From a bacterium (GTDB lineage Bacteria; Arandabacterota; Arandabacteria; Arandabacterales; Arandabacteraceae), in contig JAOZOU010000001.1 in NCBI GenBank assembly GCA_029933125.1, positions 442,073 through 506,072 on the forward strand: DNA of 64,000 nt, read 5' to 3'. The notes under the pieces are model-generated. The model was not told the DNA's origin. It saw only the letters and a program-made list of their open reading frames with translations, and did not search any database. Of this stretch, positions 53,634 to 62,745 are shown one piece after another. Both the position numbers and the translations under genes were made by a program. Every line of letters begins with the position of its first letter. Positions within the stretch are counted from its first letter, which is position 1.

Positions 53634-53933
53634 CTATCCTCGGTCATGCTTCCTGAGCAGCTTCCGCCACTCCCACAGCAGCACTATAAGCACCCAGGTC
53701 GGACCGGCAGGAGCCAGCAAACGAAGCCAAGAGGGTCCTAGATCACGATTGACCAGCACCACCGAGATGGTTACAAGTACAGTGGTTACAGACACAAGCA
53801 GAAGAAGTGCCTGCAAAAGTTTTTCTCTCGTCCAGCCGTAGTGTAAAGCAGCCAGGTGAATAATCGTTACAGCTATGCCAGCACCGGCCCCTGTCAAACT
53901 AGCCATCCAGGCTCCAACTGGAATTTCCTCCAT
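53634..53933 (-). CDS. Small three-helix membrane protein, hypothetical
   Basis: 99 residues, ATG 53933 with GGAGGGG 6-8 nt upstream. Three hydrophobic segments (GAGAGIAVTIIHLAAL, LLLLVSVTTVLVTISVVLV, APAGPTWVLIVLLWEW) and a basic tail (RKLLRKHDRG). No family recognised. It follows the Cys-pentad gene on the same strand by 70 bp, so the two may be cotranscribed. Confidence 0.6.
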   Translation of the reverse strand: MEEIPVGAWMASLTGAGAGIAVTIIHLAALHYGWTREKLLQALLLLVSVTTVLVTISVVLVNRDLGPSWLRLLAPAGPTWVLIVLLWEWRKLLRKHDRG

Positions 53934-54003
53934 GACACACCCCTCCAGCTAAAGCTACCTATCCATCCAACAATGTCCCTAAGGCCTGAAGGCCCTACAG
54001 GTA

Positions 54004-54435
54004 CTATGATTCAGGACATACTGGGCAAACTGTGGCACTTCCAGGCAACGTAGGATCAACCACCATCGGCGGAGTGTTGTCTCCGCATTCTCTTAGACAC
54101 AACGTCTTAGGTACACATCCCGAGATGACGCAGCCGCTCATCAAGCACGCACTCCCCAGACAGGTACTCCCTGAGCAACCCGAGCCAAGACAGATGCTAC
54201 CAAAACAACCGCTCCCAATGCAAACGCTTCCAAGACAGATACTCCAGGGCGGCACCACGCTCGGAGCCAGGTCATCCCCCTGGGGAGCCTCTTCCCGGGC
54301 ATCATCATAGGTCTTCTCCCAGCTCGTAAGAGTTGCCTCAAGCTGGGCAGCAAAGAGTGGTGAGTAGTCGCCTGTCCGAGCAACGGGAGCGACTAAGCCA
54401 ATCACTAACAGAAAGACTAACAGCTTAAGCCGACA
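54004..54435 (-). CDS. Secreted cysteine-pentad repeat protein
   Basis: 143 residues from ATG 54435 (GGAGGTGAAAGTG just before); the longer frame to 54606 is not needed. Signal peptide (LLVFLLVIGLVAPVARTG), an acidic helical spacer, then nine Cys spaced exactly five residues apart with a consensus C-x-G-S-x (CLGSVCIGSGCFGSICLGSG and on). A tenth Cys, a CGD and a terminal CPVC follow. Such regularity suggests a beta-helical or tightly crosslinked/metal-binding structure, or a precursor peptide that is modified. No modification enzyme is adjacent. Family not recognised. Confidence 0.7.
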   Translation of the reverse strand, partial: CRLKLLVFLLVIGLVAPVARTGDYSPLFAAQLEATLTSWEKTYDDAREEAPQGDDLAPSVVPPWSICLGSVCIGSGCFGSICLGSGCSGSTCLGSACLMSGCVISGCVPKTLCLRECGDNTPPMVVDPTLPGSATVCPVCPES

Positions 54436-54843
54436 CATCACTTTCACCTCCCACTGTGTTCCCAAGAGGGTCTTAACCTCGCTTGCAGACTGAGCAAGAA
54501 TCGTGCCAGCATTCCACATGCCCACTGGGTGGAGTGAGGAGGCTACATTCACGAGATCAATGGATAGCGTACCGATCAAGGGTGTTCTCCTCACGCTGTT
54601 TCCCATCCCTCGCTAATGTGGCTACGGTACGGATTCCCACTCCGGAAGATTGGCGACTGGCATTCATTGAAAAAGCAGATGTGGATATCCCGATTTGCCA
54701 GGTGGAGATGCTTGCATTGTAAACACTGGGGCATCGGTACCGTCGTCATATCGCCATCCCGATGCTATACCCATCCTCTGTGAGCCCGCCTGCCTTCGAA
54801 ACCATACATCGTGCTGAAGAAAGCCTTGCTGTCGCGCCTTGCT
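54436..54843. other. Gene-free stretch
   Basis: About 400 bp between the Cys-pentad gene and the restriction-modification gene. Open frames here are short and look like chance; no repeats or clear hairpins seen. Confidence 0.4.
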
Positions 54844-57800
54844 CTACTGCGATGTTTCTGGCGATAACCTGATGACATTCTCCTCCACCGACGGATACAG
54901 AGCGTCAATATCCTTCTCGATCTCAAGGGTCAGCTTCAGTGCTGTTACTATACGACAGTAGGTACGAATCTCTTCGATGGTAAGCCTACGATCATTACGG
55001 TCCCTACGATCCTTGAGCCACTTTTCACAGACCTGATAGCCGCCAATCTGATACTCCCATACGTCTTGGGGAACCGGGGCGAAGTATTGAGTAGCGCTGA
55101 TATAGACACGCTGCGCCCGCGGATCGTAGCGCAAGCCTTTCCTGCCTTTGCCAATGTTGCTATCGCCATCACCTTCGAAGCGGCAAGATGGCGGATCGAG
55201 CTCCGGCGACTTGAGAAGATGCATTGCAACCAACCTTCCGCCGAGCACCGCCATCTGCTCAAAGATGGAAGCATCGGAGGTGAAGGGTACACGCGGAAAG
55301 TCTCTCCTCAGGAATTCAGCGTACTTGGTCCGGTACGTTGGAGCATACAAGACTGCGTAAACGTAGTGCAGGATCTGCTCAGGGCTGGGCGCTTTGCCGA
55401 GTACCTTGCCGAGTGCTGAAACAAGCGAGGACTTCAGGTTCGGAGCGCGATCGGCGCAGATGTGAGGCTGTTCGCCCGTTGGATAGGTGTAAGCGGGACA
55501 ACTGAGGCTGCCGCCTCGATAGAAAAGGTTGAAATCGATAATAAACTCTGAACAGAATGCTAGGTTCCACCCTTGAAGCCCAATAACCTGCCCTTGGCGG
55601 CCAACGCTAAGCGCCAAATTCTCACCAGCAATCATGTGTTGCATAACTTCTGGTCGGGGCATACAGATGAAGCCTCGCGAGTGACCCGTATAGTAGGTGT
55701 AGCGAATGTCGAATGGGCGGTAAAGAATAGGCACAATCCGATCCCGAGTCGGACCGGACGCAAGCAGATCCTTTTGAGCGAGGGTGACTCTCCAGTCGCG
55801 GACATCTTTCCCCAAGCCATATGCCTTGCGAGCCAGTTCAGGATCCATTCTGCAGAAAGATCGAACCCTGTTCCACATCTCATCTGCGGTCCAGGCGATC
55901 GCCAGCTTGTCGCGCGCTGTGACTATCCCGACACTGTTGATCGGGAAGACCTCAGGTATTGGAACATAACTATTGTATCGCGCCTCAAGTGACACGTCAT
56001 AAGGCACGAAAAGATAGAGCGGTGAGGATGGCTTCAGCTCTCTCCATTCGGTCTGCGCTACATCGTGCTGATCAAGCCAGGCGTACTTTGCGTGACGTGT
56101 ACCCCAGAGATCGGCATGGTACACTACAGCTTCATCCCGCGTTCCGCCATCACGCTTGACAAAGAAAGCGATAGCCACACCCTGCCTGATATCGAATACA
56201 TTTTCGTCAGGGCTGCCGTCCGGGCACGTTTCCTTCTTCAGCGAGTTCCCGTGAAGATCGAGGATGTAGATTTCATCGAATGTGCGCATGAGGCTCTGCC
56301 TCATACCTCGGAACGTAGGATTGTCAAGATATGAATGATTCGTAATCATGCCGACAACGCCTCGACCGGCTTGCTCGATCTTCCACTGGGCGAACCGTAA
56401 GAACTTGACATAATCATCCTGAAGCCACTTAGGATTCTTTTCCCCAAGCGGACGTTCATCGACAAAGTAGTAATCTCTGATGAGGCGTCCTATGAATGTC
56501 GGCTGCTTCCTCATGCCCAGGTCACGCCTGGCGACACGAGTAACTGGCTCAGCACCACCTCCCCGCTTCGGTTTCCAGCCGACGATGTACTGAGTGCCCC
56601 CGTTGATTTCGACAGGCTTTTCACTAGGGTTGCTAGAATGTCCAGAGTACGGAGGGTTTCCAAGAATAACGAGAATAGGTATCTCCTTCTTCACCTCACC
56701 AGCCAGATGGGATTCCTCAGCCAGAGAACGGTAGAATGGCATTTCTGCCTGAGGGGACTCCTCCACTTCAAGAGCATTGGTAAGATAGAACGGCATGCGT
56801 TCATCCTCGCCAAGGCGGTGCCCAAGTTCTTCAAGGAAAAAGCCCATCTTGAGATGCCCAACAGCGTAGGGAGCCATCATGAGCTCGAAGGCGTAGAAGT
56901 TCTTCAGAATGTGGTCCTTCACGAAATCTCCCTTTCCTCCGCTTCCATAATTCTTCTCGAATTCAGCAACTGCCTCCTGAGCAGCCTTAGCAACAAAGGT
57001 CATGGTGCCAGCCGCAGGATCGAGGAGTGTGACCCCTCGAGAAGCTAGCCCGTCGCACTTTTCGAACTTCTCCTTAAGAAGGTCATGCAGTGATCGGACG
57101 ATGAAGTTAACAACTGGCTCTGGAGTGTAGTAAACCCCACGCCTCTCACGCTCCTCCGGATCATATTGTGCCAGGAAAGTCTCATAGAAATGGACAATCG
57201 GATCACTGCCCCTACCCTCACGGTAGTATCGGCTAAGGATACCCCTCACGTCAGCAATCGCCAGCACTTCGGTTATGTCATCCACACACCAGGCAAGCTC
57301 GTTCGGGAGATCCTCGAGTGAGATGAAACGGAAAAGGTCGCGCAATACACCTATAGTGCGAGGGATGTTATCAAATGCAGACCTACGGGTGAACCCCTCA
57401 TCTGTGCGCGTGCGAGCAGCGAAAAGCCCATAGGTAATAGTCTGAGCAAAAAGATCGGCAAAGTCTTGCTCTGCTAGCGTGGCAATGAGATAGGTTCGAA
57501 AAGCCTTCATGAAACCCGAAAGGCGGGCCCCCTTTTGCCTCTCGTCTGCCTTCAGCCTTTCCTTCTCAAGCTCCTGCAAGATGACATCTCGCAGGAAGCG
57601 TGTGCGTTTAGCGAGTTCGACTGCTAGCGATTCAGCAGTAGGAGGGCTGGGGAGTGAGAAGCCCAGAAAGTGGTCGAGAAGAGACCATAGTTCGTCAGGC
57701 TTCTGTACAGGAGGAGTTGCGCGCACTTTGTTTAGGATCTTAGGGATCCCCGCCTTTACCTCTAGCACTGGCTCACTATTTCGGTACAACCTGAATTCAA

Positions 57801-58146
57801 GGAAGTTCGTGAGGACAAGATTGGGGAATGTTGAGCGGTATCGCTCCACCTGGTCGGAATGCTCTACATTATCCAGCTTCGCCGTTGGAGGCTTTGCCTC
57901 GATGTAGCCGATGATGCGGTCCCTGCCATTCCATATGCGAAAATCGGGATTCCCTGCATCTGTCGGTTTGGGAAGTACCGTAATGTGCACCTCTGTCCTT
58001 CCCAGAGCCTTGGCAACCTTCTCCAACATTTCCTTAAGCACGTGGTAGAAACTCTCCTCTCGAGCGTCGCCTTGCACGGCAACGGCCGACAGCCCTCTGA
58101 GGTATTTCTCAAAGATCTCTTTGGGACGTAGGTAATTTCTTTTCAT
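54844..58146 (-). CDS. Type ISP/IIG single-chain restriction-modification enzyme
   Basis: 1100 residues. The N-terminal nuclease region contains NPDFRIWNGRDRIIGYIEAK (D-(X)n-ExK, about 62-85). Helical coupler next, then the N6-adenine methylase with VYYTPEPVVNFIVRSL, motif I VTLLDPAAGTMTFVAKAA (about 373) and motif IV ILVILGNPPYSGHSS (about 495). The C-terminal third is the LlaBIII/type ISP specificity domain (LYRPFDIRYTYYTG, CMPRPEVMQHM). The SF2 helicase of true type ISP enzymes is not seen between nuclease and methylase, so it is closer to type IIG. It cuts unmodified foreign DNA and methylates its own site. All motifs look intact. Confidence 0.9.
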   Translation of the reverse strand: MKRNYLRPKEIFEKYLRGLSAVAVQGDAREESFYHVLKEMLEKVAKALGRTEVHITVLPKPTDAGNPDFRIWNGRDRIIGYIEAKPPTAKLDNVEHSDQVERYRSTFPNLVLTNFLEFRLYRNSEPVLEVKAGIPKILNKVRATPPVQKPDELWSLLDHFLGFSLPSPPTAESLAVELAKRTRFLRDVILQELEKERLKADERQKGARLSGFMKAFRTYLIATLAEQDFADLFAQTITYGLFAARTRTDEGFTRRSAFDNIPRTIGVLRDLFRFISLEDLPNELAWCVDDITEVLAIADVRGILSRYYREGRGSDPIVHFYETFLAQYDPEERERRGVYYTPEPVVNFIVRSLHDLLKEKFEKCDGLASRGVTLLDPAAGTMTFVAKAAQEAVAEFEKNYGSGGKGDFVKDHILKNFYAFELMMAPYAVGHLKMGFFLEELGHRLGEDERMPFYLTNALEVEESPQAEMPFYRSLAEESHLAGEVKKEIPILVILGNPPYSGHSSNPSEKPVEINGGTQYIVGWKPKRGGGAEPVTRVARRDLGMRKQPTFIGRLIRDYYFVDERPLGEKNPKWLQDDYVKFLRFAQWKIEQAGRGVVGMITNHSYLDNPTFRGMRQSLMRTFDEIYILDLHGNSLKKETCPDGSPDENVFDIRQGVAIAFFVKRDGGTRDEAVVYHADLWGTRHAKYAWLDQHDVAQTEWRELKPSSPLYLFVPYDVSLEARYNSYVPIPEVFPINSVGIVTARDKLAIAWTADEMWNRVRSFCRMDPELARKAYGLGKDVRDWRVTLAQKDLLASGPTRDRIVPILYRPFDIRYTYYTGHSRGFICMPRPEVMQHMIAGENLALSVGRQGQVIGLQGWNLAFCSEFIIDFNLFYRGGSLSCPAYTYPTGEQPHICADRAPNLKSSLVSALGKVLGKAPSPEQILHYVYAVLYAPTYRTKYAEFLRRDFPRVPFTSDASIFEQMAVLGGRLVAMHLLKSPELDPPSCRFEGDGDSNIGKGRKGLRYDPRAQRVYISATQYFAPVPQDVWEYQIGGYQVCEKWLKDRRDRNDRRLTIEEIRTYCRIVTALKLTLEIEKDIDALYPSVEENVIRLSPETSQ

Positions 58147-58276
58147 CTGTATTCTAGCGTTTCGACCTAACTGCTAAGGCATCTCTGCTGAGCAATTCCT
58201 TGCCAATTAGCAACCCGAAGGCGTCTGACGTACCTTTCGCACTCGCCAGGCTACCCGTGGGCTCCCTCCAGTCAAC

Positions 58277-58720
58277 TCAACGGTCATAGAGTGCCTTGAG
58301 CCGTCCCCAGGTGTTGCCTTCGCAGGCTGTGCCACACTCAACTGTAGCAACGAGTGTATCGGCAAAGACAGTGGGACCTCCCAATGAATCTGCAACTGTC
58401 ATCACATACGGATAGATCGCGTCTGCAACGAACTGTCCGGAATTGTCTCTGCCGTCCCAGCAAACCATGTGGAACCCAGCTGCCAGGTACCCCTTGACGA
58501 GACTTCTCAACACCGCAGTTGTGTCAGGAGTCCAGACTTCGAGTGTCACATACGCGGCCCGTGACATTTCAAACAGAATGCATGTGGTCGTATCCACCTG
58601 GGCGCAAAAAGGATTTGGTTCGTTCTGATGAAGTACGAAGGATTGTTGCATTGGGAACTGAGCCAAGACAGCAGTTGAAATGGCAAGAATCAGAAAACCA
58701 GCCATTAGAATGAGACGCAT
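58277..58720 (-). CDS. Small secreted protein with FlgD Ig-like domain
   Basis: 147 residues. Signal peptide (MAGFLILAISTAVLAQ), then a single FlgD-type Ig domain: LHQNEPNPFCAQVDTTTCIL, AYVTLEVWTPDT and HMVCWDGRDNSGQFVADAIY. This domain is the usual C-terminal module of larger secreted proteins (compare the peptidase at 38921-42139); here it stands alone, so the protein may be a degenerate or freestanding surface adaptor. Extra cysteines (CEC-like pair near the end) could form a disulfide. Confidence 0.78.
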   Translation of the reverse strand: MRLILMAGFLILAISTAVLAQFPMQQSFVLHQNEPNPFCAQVDTTTCILFEMSRAAYVTLEVWTPDTTAVLRSLVKGYLAAGFHMVCWDGRDNSGQFVADAIYPYVMTVADSLGGPTVFADTLVATVECGTACEGNTWGRLKALYDR

Positions 58721-59067
58721 CGGTCACCTCCTCATCAAACAGTTCAACACCGGCACCGCTATTGCAACCCATGGGCTTGCTAAGGTGTCGTCACGGAAAC
58801 CGGAACCAAGCGGCTTCAACCTTCCACTCGCATCCGCCTCTTCGCGCACAGGGTGAGTGCAGCAGACTCACCCCATAGTACCATAGCCGGGATCCACAAT
58901 CAAGCTCCCTCCAAAGTGGGGGGAATGGGTGGGGACATGGTGGATGGGGACATGGTGACCCACCTGGGGTGGTGAGAATTGGGTGCCTTGGGGATGTGAG
59001 TTGGAAGGCGGTTCAAGGGGTAGCTCAAGGTGCTAGACCGGTGGCTGCAGATGCCGAGGTGGTGGCT
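58721..59067. repeat. Gene-free stretch with a short direct repeat
   Basis: No gene. Near 58930-58960 the word TGGGGACATGGTG occurs twice, 16 bp apart, within GGTGG-rich DNA. No clear function. Confidence 0.4.
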
Positions 59068-59259
59068 ATGGAACTCGAGGAGGAAGTTACCATTGAGATC
59101 GACCCTCTGAAAGACTGGAACCACTATCAGTCACCAGAAGACATCAACATCATCGATGCGAGGGAATCTGGCTGGGACCTGCTGGCTGATGAAGATACCA
59201 TCTGGCATGAACCATCAAGACAGACCCTGGCAATCTTGAGGAGACTTCTTAAGGGGTGA
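59068..59259 (+). CDS. Short acidic hypothetical protein
   Basis: 63 residues, ATG 59068 with GAGG 5 nt upstream. Acidic N-terminus (MELEEEVTIEID), then DWNHYQSPEDINIIDARESG and a helical LAILRRLLKG. Small size and acidity fit an antitoxin-like or orphan protein, but no toxin gene is adjacent and I do not recognise a family. Confidence 0.4.
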   Translation: MELEEEVTIEIDPLKDWNHYQSPEDINIIDARESGWDLLADEDTIWHEPSRQTLAILRRLLKG

Positions 59260-59320
59260 TCCAATAAAATGAGGGGCACAATAAACAATATAGGGTTTCT
59301 CCCCCAGAAAGGAGATCAAC

Positions 59321-59668
59321 ATGTGCCCCGTAAGTTATTATACCATGATGAGAGCAAAAGACAAGATGTTTGATCTGAGATTGGCTATGGTCAAGCCTGC
59401 CTGTGCGATGCACGCAGACAGGCCTGCCTGTGCGTCGCACGCAGACAGGTATGCCAGAGCCCACGGCATAAGGCCTGCCGCAAGAGCCTTCTCAACCACA
59501 GAAACATGGTATGAAAGCTTGCGGGTGGTGATGGCTCTCTCCAGGTATCCAGAGCCAAGAAAGGCCAAAATCCGGATGGAAACACCCCAAATGCACCTCT
59601 TCATCACTCGCAATCACAAAGCAATTCTTAGCAAAACAGACCTATTCGTCGGGAAACAATTCTTATAA
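59321..59668 (+). pseudogene. IS481-like transposase, N-terminal fragment
   Basis: Starts MCPVSYYTMMRAKDKMFDLR with AGAAAGGAG upstream; DLRLAMVK + YARAHGIRPAARAFSTTE is the HTH region of IS481/integrase-core transposases. Two tandem 27-bp elements interrupt it in frame between MVK and YARAHG. The protein ends at 59668 without a catalytic DDE core, so the gene is truncated. Confidence 0.7.
59396..59449 (+). repeat. 27-bp palindromic element, two tandem copies (copies 5 and 6)
   Basis: Units 59396-59422 and 59423-59449, differing only in the loop bases (GATGC versus GTCGC). They add 18 residues (PACAMHADR and PACASHADR) without changing frame. Removing both restores LRLAMVKYARAHGIRPAARA. Confidence 0.88.
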
Positions 59669-60043
59669 TAGCTGAGAATGTTTGTTCTATAGTACAAAGG
59701 CAGAGAAAGAAAAGCTAAAGTCTCCATAAATGCACAGCGATACATTAAATAGGGTTAAGGACTGTGGGGATTGTGCATTATGTGCATCAATAGCCAAACA
59801 TTGCCCTCTATCTCCAAGAGTTGCATCGCGCAAATATGTTCAGAGAGAAACAATCTGCATCCTACCCATCCGGGTCTTGAAGCATATTGCAGAAGCCCTG
59901 CCAGGACGAATTTTCACGGAAACTGCATGTGTCAAGGGATAATCGTGGCTGGATTCGAGGAGGGTATGGCAAGTGAGCCTTAGAGCGATGGGAAAACCTA
60001 GCAAGAGTAGGTTCCTTGTATCCCAGGTTCGTGGTGATCATCA
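59669..60043. other. Gene-free stretch
   Basis: About 375 bp without a supported gene; includes the lost remainder of the IS481 copy and an A+T-richer segment upstream of the 60044 gene. Confidence 0.4.
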
Positions 60044-60517
60044 ATGAAAGCCATCGTATGCGTCCTGATCTTGCTTCTTGCCGAAGCCAACCCCATCATA
60101 GCAGGTGACATAGTTGCCACTGGCGGTTGGACTGAAGCCATAGATGGCAGCGACCTTGCATCCGGTGCTGGCAGCGACTTGCAAAGTACCTACGAGAGCG
60201 CCACCGATGCAACCGTCCTCGACGTTAACCCATCATCTGAGTTCTACAGAGTTGATGTCCATAGATCTGATATCAATTGGCCTAGCAGCCTTACGCTTTA
60301 CATAAAGCGTACGAGTGATGGTACAGGAGGGGGATCGATCTCCTTCGGCAAGACTTACAGGGAAGTGACACCAACAGATGCCTCCTTCTTCAATGGATAT
60401 CTAAGCCGATCTGGCATTAACGTTCAGTACAAAGTGACAGGGATGTCAATAGATATCCCGCCCGAGACATATTCCACGACAGTTGTTTTCACAATTGTAG
60501 ATACCGGTGGTCCCTAG
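60044..60517 (+). CDS. Small secreted protein, hypothetical
   Basis: 157 residues with a signal peptide (MKAIVCVLILLLAEANPIIAG). The mature region is Ser/Thr/Gly-rich and beta-stranded (YRVDVHRSDINWPSSLTLYI, GGGSISFGKTYREVTP, VQYKVTGMSIDIP), resembling a short adhesin- or pilin-like beta domain, but no family can be named. Ribosome site weak (TGGTGA). The region 60518-60773 after it has no gene. Confidence 0.6.
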   Translation: MKAIVCVLILLLAEANPIIAGDIVATGGWTEAIDGSDLASGAGSDLQSTYESATDATVLDVNPSSEFYRVDVHRSDINWPSSLTLYIKRTSDGTGGGSISFGKTYREVTPTDASFFNGYLSRSGINVQYKVTGMSIDIPPETYSTTVVFTIVDTGGP

Positions 60518-60773
60518 TGAAGTAGACTCCAATTGGACCAAGATATACAAAAGCACATGATCGAATTCATAAAAGAGGAAATTGGTCTCCAGTGCATTGG
60601 AGGCCTGTTATTCTCCTTCAAGAATCTCATTCATGCTCATTATTATCGGGATGGATCTGCGTCCAAAATTGGCTCCAACTATCCTGCGCTCTGTCGATAT
60701 GTTGCAACCTTGACAATGAAATGACTATGACGGGAGCCGATCCCTTAACATCCTGAAGGAGAATCTTAAAGAC

Positions 60774-61553
60774 CTAGTCAAGATATACTACTCGCGTCTG
60801 TTCTGGTATCATCACCTCAGCATTGATGTAAGCACGATGCCATCCTTCGAGTCTAATTGTGGCATGGTCAGCATGACGCACATAGCCTCGAACATATACG
60901 TCCGGATTCATCACCATGCGTCTGGCATATTTTGCGAGAAAGATGTCTTCCTTGCTCAACCGTGCATACTCTTCGGGCGTATATGTCCGATCGCGGAAAA
61001 CGTAGACAAGCTCGCCACCGAGCCTCACAAGCTCTTCACAAATGTGAGGTTTGCTGCGGGGTGTGCGCTGCAAGGGTTCATCCTTGAGGATGACTGTCTT
61101 ATTGAACTGCTTGTCGGTTGGCACGAAGAACCACTCACCCTGTCGCTTGAATACTTCATTACGCCGTTTGTTGATGATGTCACGTCGGGCCTTCCTAATC
61201 TTTTCCTCAAGTGCAGAGGGAAGCAGCGATTCCTTGGCAGCCCTGACTGTGCTAACACGATCCCCAATGGCAGCAACAAACCAGTGCCGCTCATCATGTC
61301 CACAAAGGAACCTTCTACCATCCCTTGCGTAAAGAAGCAGATGGCGCTCCTTGGGAACAGTCTGCAGAACTTCAAACTCAGGAGCCTTGTCCGCCAGGGC
61401 GAGCTCAAAATACTCCCCTCGGCGGTCAGTCTTGATGTCGATGCGGTACTCGTCGGAGTCATGCACAGGGCGTCCCATCAGATCCGTGAATTCAACGAAC
61501 TTTACCCTGGCACCTATCGCTTCAAAGTGCTTAACTAGGACGTCGAAGCGCAT
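60774..61553 (-). CDS. Hypothetical cytoplasmic protein, 259 residues
   Basis: ATG 61553 with GAGGGGTG upstream. The start resembles the glutamine-synthetase beta-grasp lead (VKFVEFTDLMGRPVHDSDEY), but the rest does not follow. Central part: ERHLLLYARDGRRFLCGHDERHWFVAAI, and a basic helix (KIRKARRDIINKRRNEVFKR). C-terminal GYVRHADHATIRLEGWHRAYI. The mix of basic helix and His/Cys-rich block hints at nucleic acid association; that is guesswork. Not recognised. Confidence 0.65.
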   Translation of the reverse strand: MRFDVLVKHFEAIGARVKFVEFTDLMGRPVHDSDEYRIDIKTDRRGEYFELALADKAPEFEVLQTVPKERHLLLYARDGRRFLCGHDERHWFVAAIGDRVSTVRAAKESLLPSALEEKIRKARRDIINKRRNEVFKRQGEWFFVPTDKQFNKTVILKDEPLQRTPRSKPHICEELVRLGGELVYVFRDRTYTPEEYARLSKEDIFLAKYARRMVMNPDVYVRGYVRHADHATIRLEGWHRAYINAEVMIPEQTRVVYLD

Positions 61554-62173
61554 CTTCTACACCCCTCTCTGGCTAAAAGTTGAGCAACTAGGAGTCGCAC
61601 CAAGGAGATGCAACCAGACAGGAATCTCGAAGAGCCGTCGTTCAGTGTGCGAACTGATTCGAAAAGGACCTCTCGCAACCTGCATTCTTAACTTAAGCGA
61701 TTATGCCTCAGATGTCAATAACTTTTTTCGAGCTGTCATTGCAACTCAAGAATGTCATCTTGCTTGCAAAGTAGAAGTGTCACCCTTTGTGAGATCTCTT
61801 TCCCCAGCTCCTAACCACCAGTCTTCCTTACCTCCAGGGGCAACCTTGTAGAACTTAGGTGGGAAGATGCAGTAGATAAAGAGGGAGACACAATAGATAC
61901 AGTGAGCGGTGCTTGCCGCAGAACGGGAAGGAGATAGAAATCGTCATCGGATAGTTAGCAGGTCATGATCCAATGGGGCTGCCAATCCTCATTCGAGAAT
62001 GATTGTCTCCACTGATTCCTCGTGCGGAGCATCACTGTTAAAGAGCCATAAGATGGCAAAGGTAAGCCCCGCTAGCCACTGGACACCGTATCTGGCTGTA
62101 GAGCAAGCGGAGATGGGTGCGGGCCATCTAATCCAAGCCACGCATGCTACCAATTGACTCAGTCTAAGTGGCT
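61554..62173. other. Mostly gene-free stretch
   Basis: About 620 bp. An open frame at 61989-62177 (minus, 62 residues, TTG start overlapping the DUF2007-like stop) has one hydrophobic helix (YGVQWLAGLTFAILWLF) and could be a coupled small membrane protein, but support is weak. Nothing else seen. Confidence 0.3.
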
Positions 62174-62398
62174 TCAAGGCATGGATCTGCCCTTGCGGAT
62201 TTCTTGCTGGATCGCTTTTATTTCATCAGCGTATCGCTCAGGCGCTTCAACGTGGCCCCACCCTTTTTGCGCCTGGAAAATGCCATCGTAGGCTGAATCA
62301 TGGTAGCTACGGATCAAGTGTGGAATGCCCCGCTCCTTAAGAATCGTCTCCACGAGTTTGGCTTCAAACTCATTCTCAAAAACGACTATCTTTTTCAT
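62174..62398 (-). CDS. DUF2007-like small signal-transducing protein
   Basis: 74 residues: IVVFENEFEAKLVETILKER, GIPHLIRSYHDSAYDGIFQ, then GWGHVEAPERYADEIKAIQQ. This is the DUF2007 layout (ferredoxin-like fold proposed to bind a small ligand or PII-like partner). Function unproven. Ribosome site weak. Confidence 0.7.
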   Translation of the reverse strand: MKKIVVFENEFEAKLVETILKERGIPHLIRSYHDSAYDGIFQAQKGWGHVEAPERYADEIKAIQQEIRKGRSMP

Positions 62399-62646
62399 AC
62401 GATCCGATCTACAAAGTGCACGCCTTTTTCGCCTGCCGCCCGCAAGCCATACTCTGATCCGCCTAGCTTCACTGATCTCTCGAGATTGGCAGAACCATCA
62501 CCTAGTATCACAAGTATATCCAAAAGCCGGCGAAAATCAAATGCCACTTCGAAACAACACCGTAGATTGACATTACAGATGGGAGCCAGCAGGCTCTCTC
62601 GACAGCCATCAGCCAAAGGCTAATGAGGCTCATTTGCGCACGATCG

Positions 62647-62745
62647 GATTTGGCGATTTTTAGCTCCGACCCCAAAATGGGCGATTTGGCGATTTTTAGC
62701 TCCGACCCCAAAATGGGCGATTTGGTGATTTTTAGCTCCGACCCC
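62647..62745. repeat. 36-bp direct tandem repeat, about 2.75 units
   Basis: Units start at 62647, 62683 and 62719 (GATTTGGCGATTTTTAGC...), nearly identical, without spacers. The third unit overlaps the 3' end of the membrane-protein gene at 62732. No other gene in 62399-62731. Confidence 0.85.

Noticed and set aside
55573-55992. Open frame opposite the restriction-modification gene
   Set aside because: It lies entirely within a gene with clear catalytic motifs and has no recognisable sequence of its own.
62647-62745. CRISPR array
   Set aside because: The repeats are directly adjacent, with no unique spacers and no cas genes.
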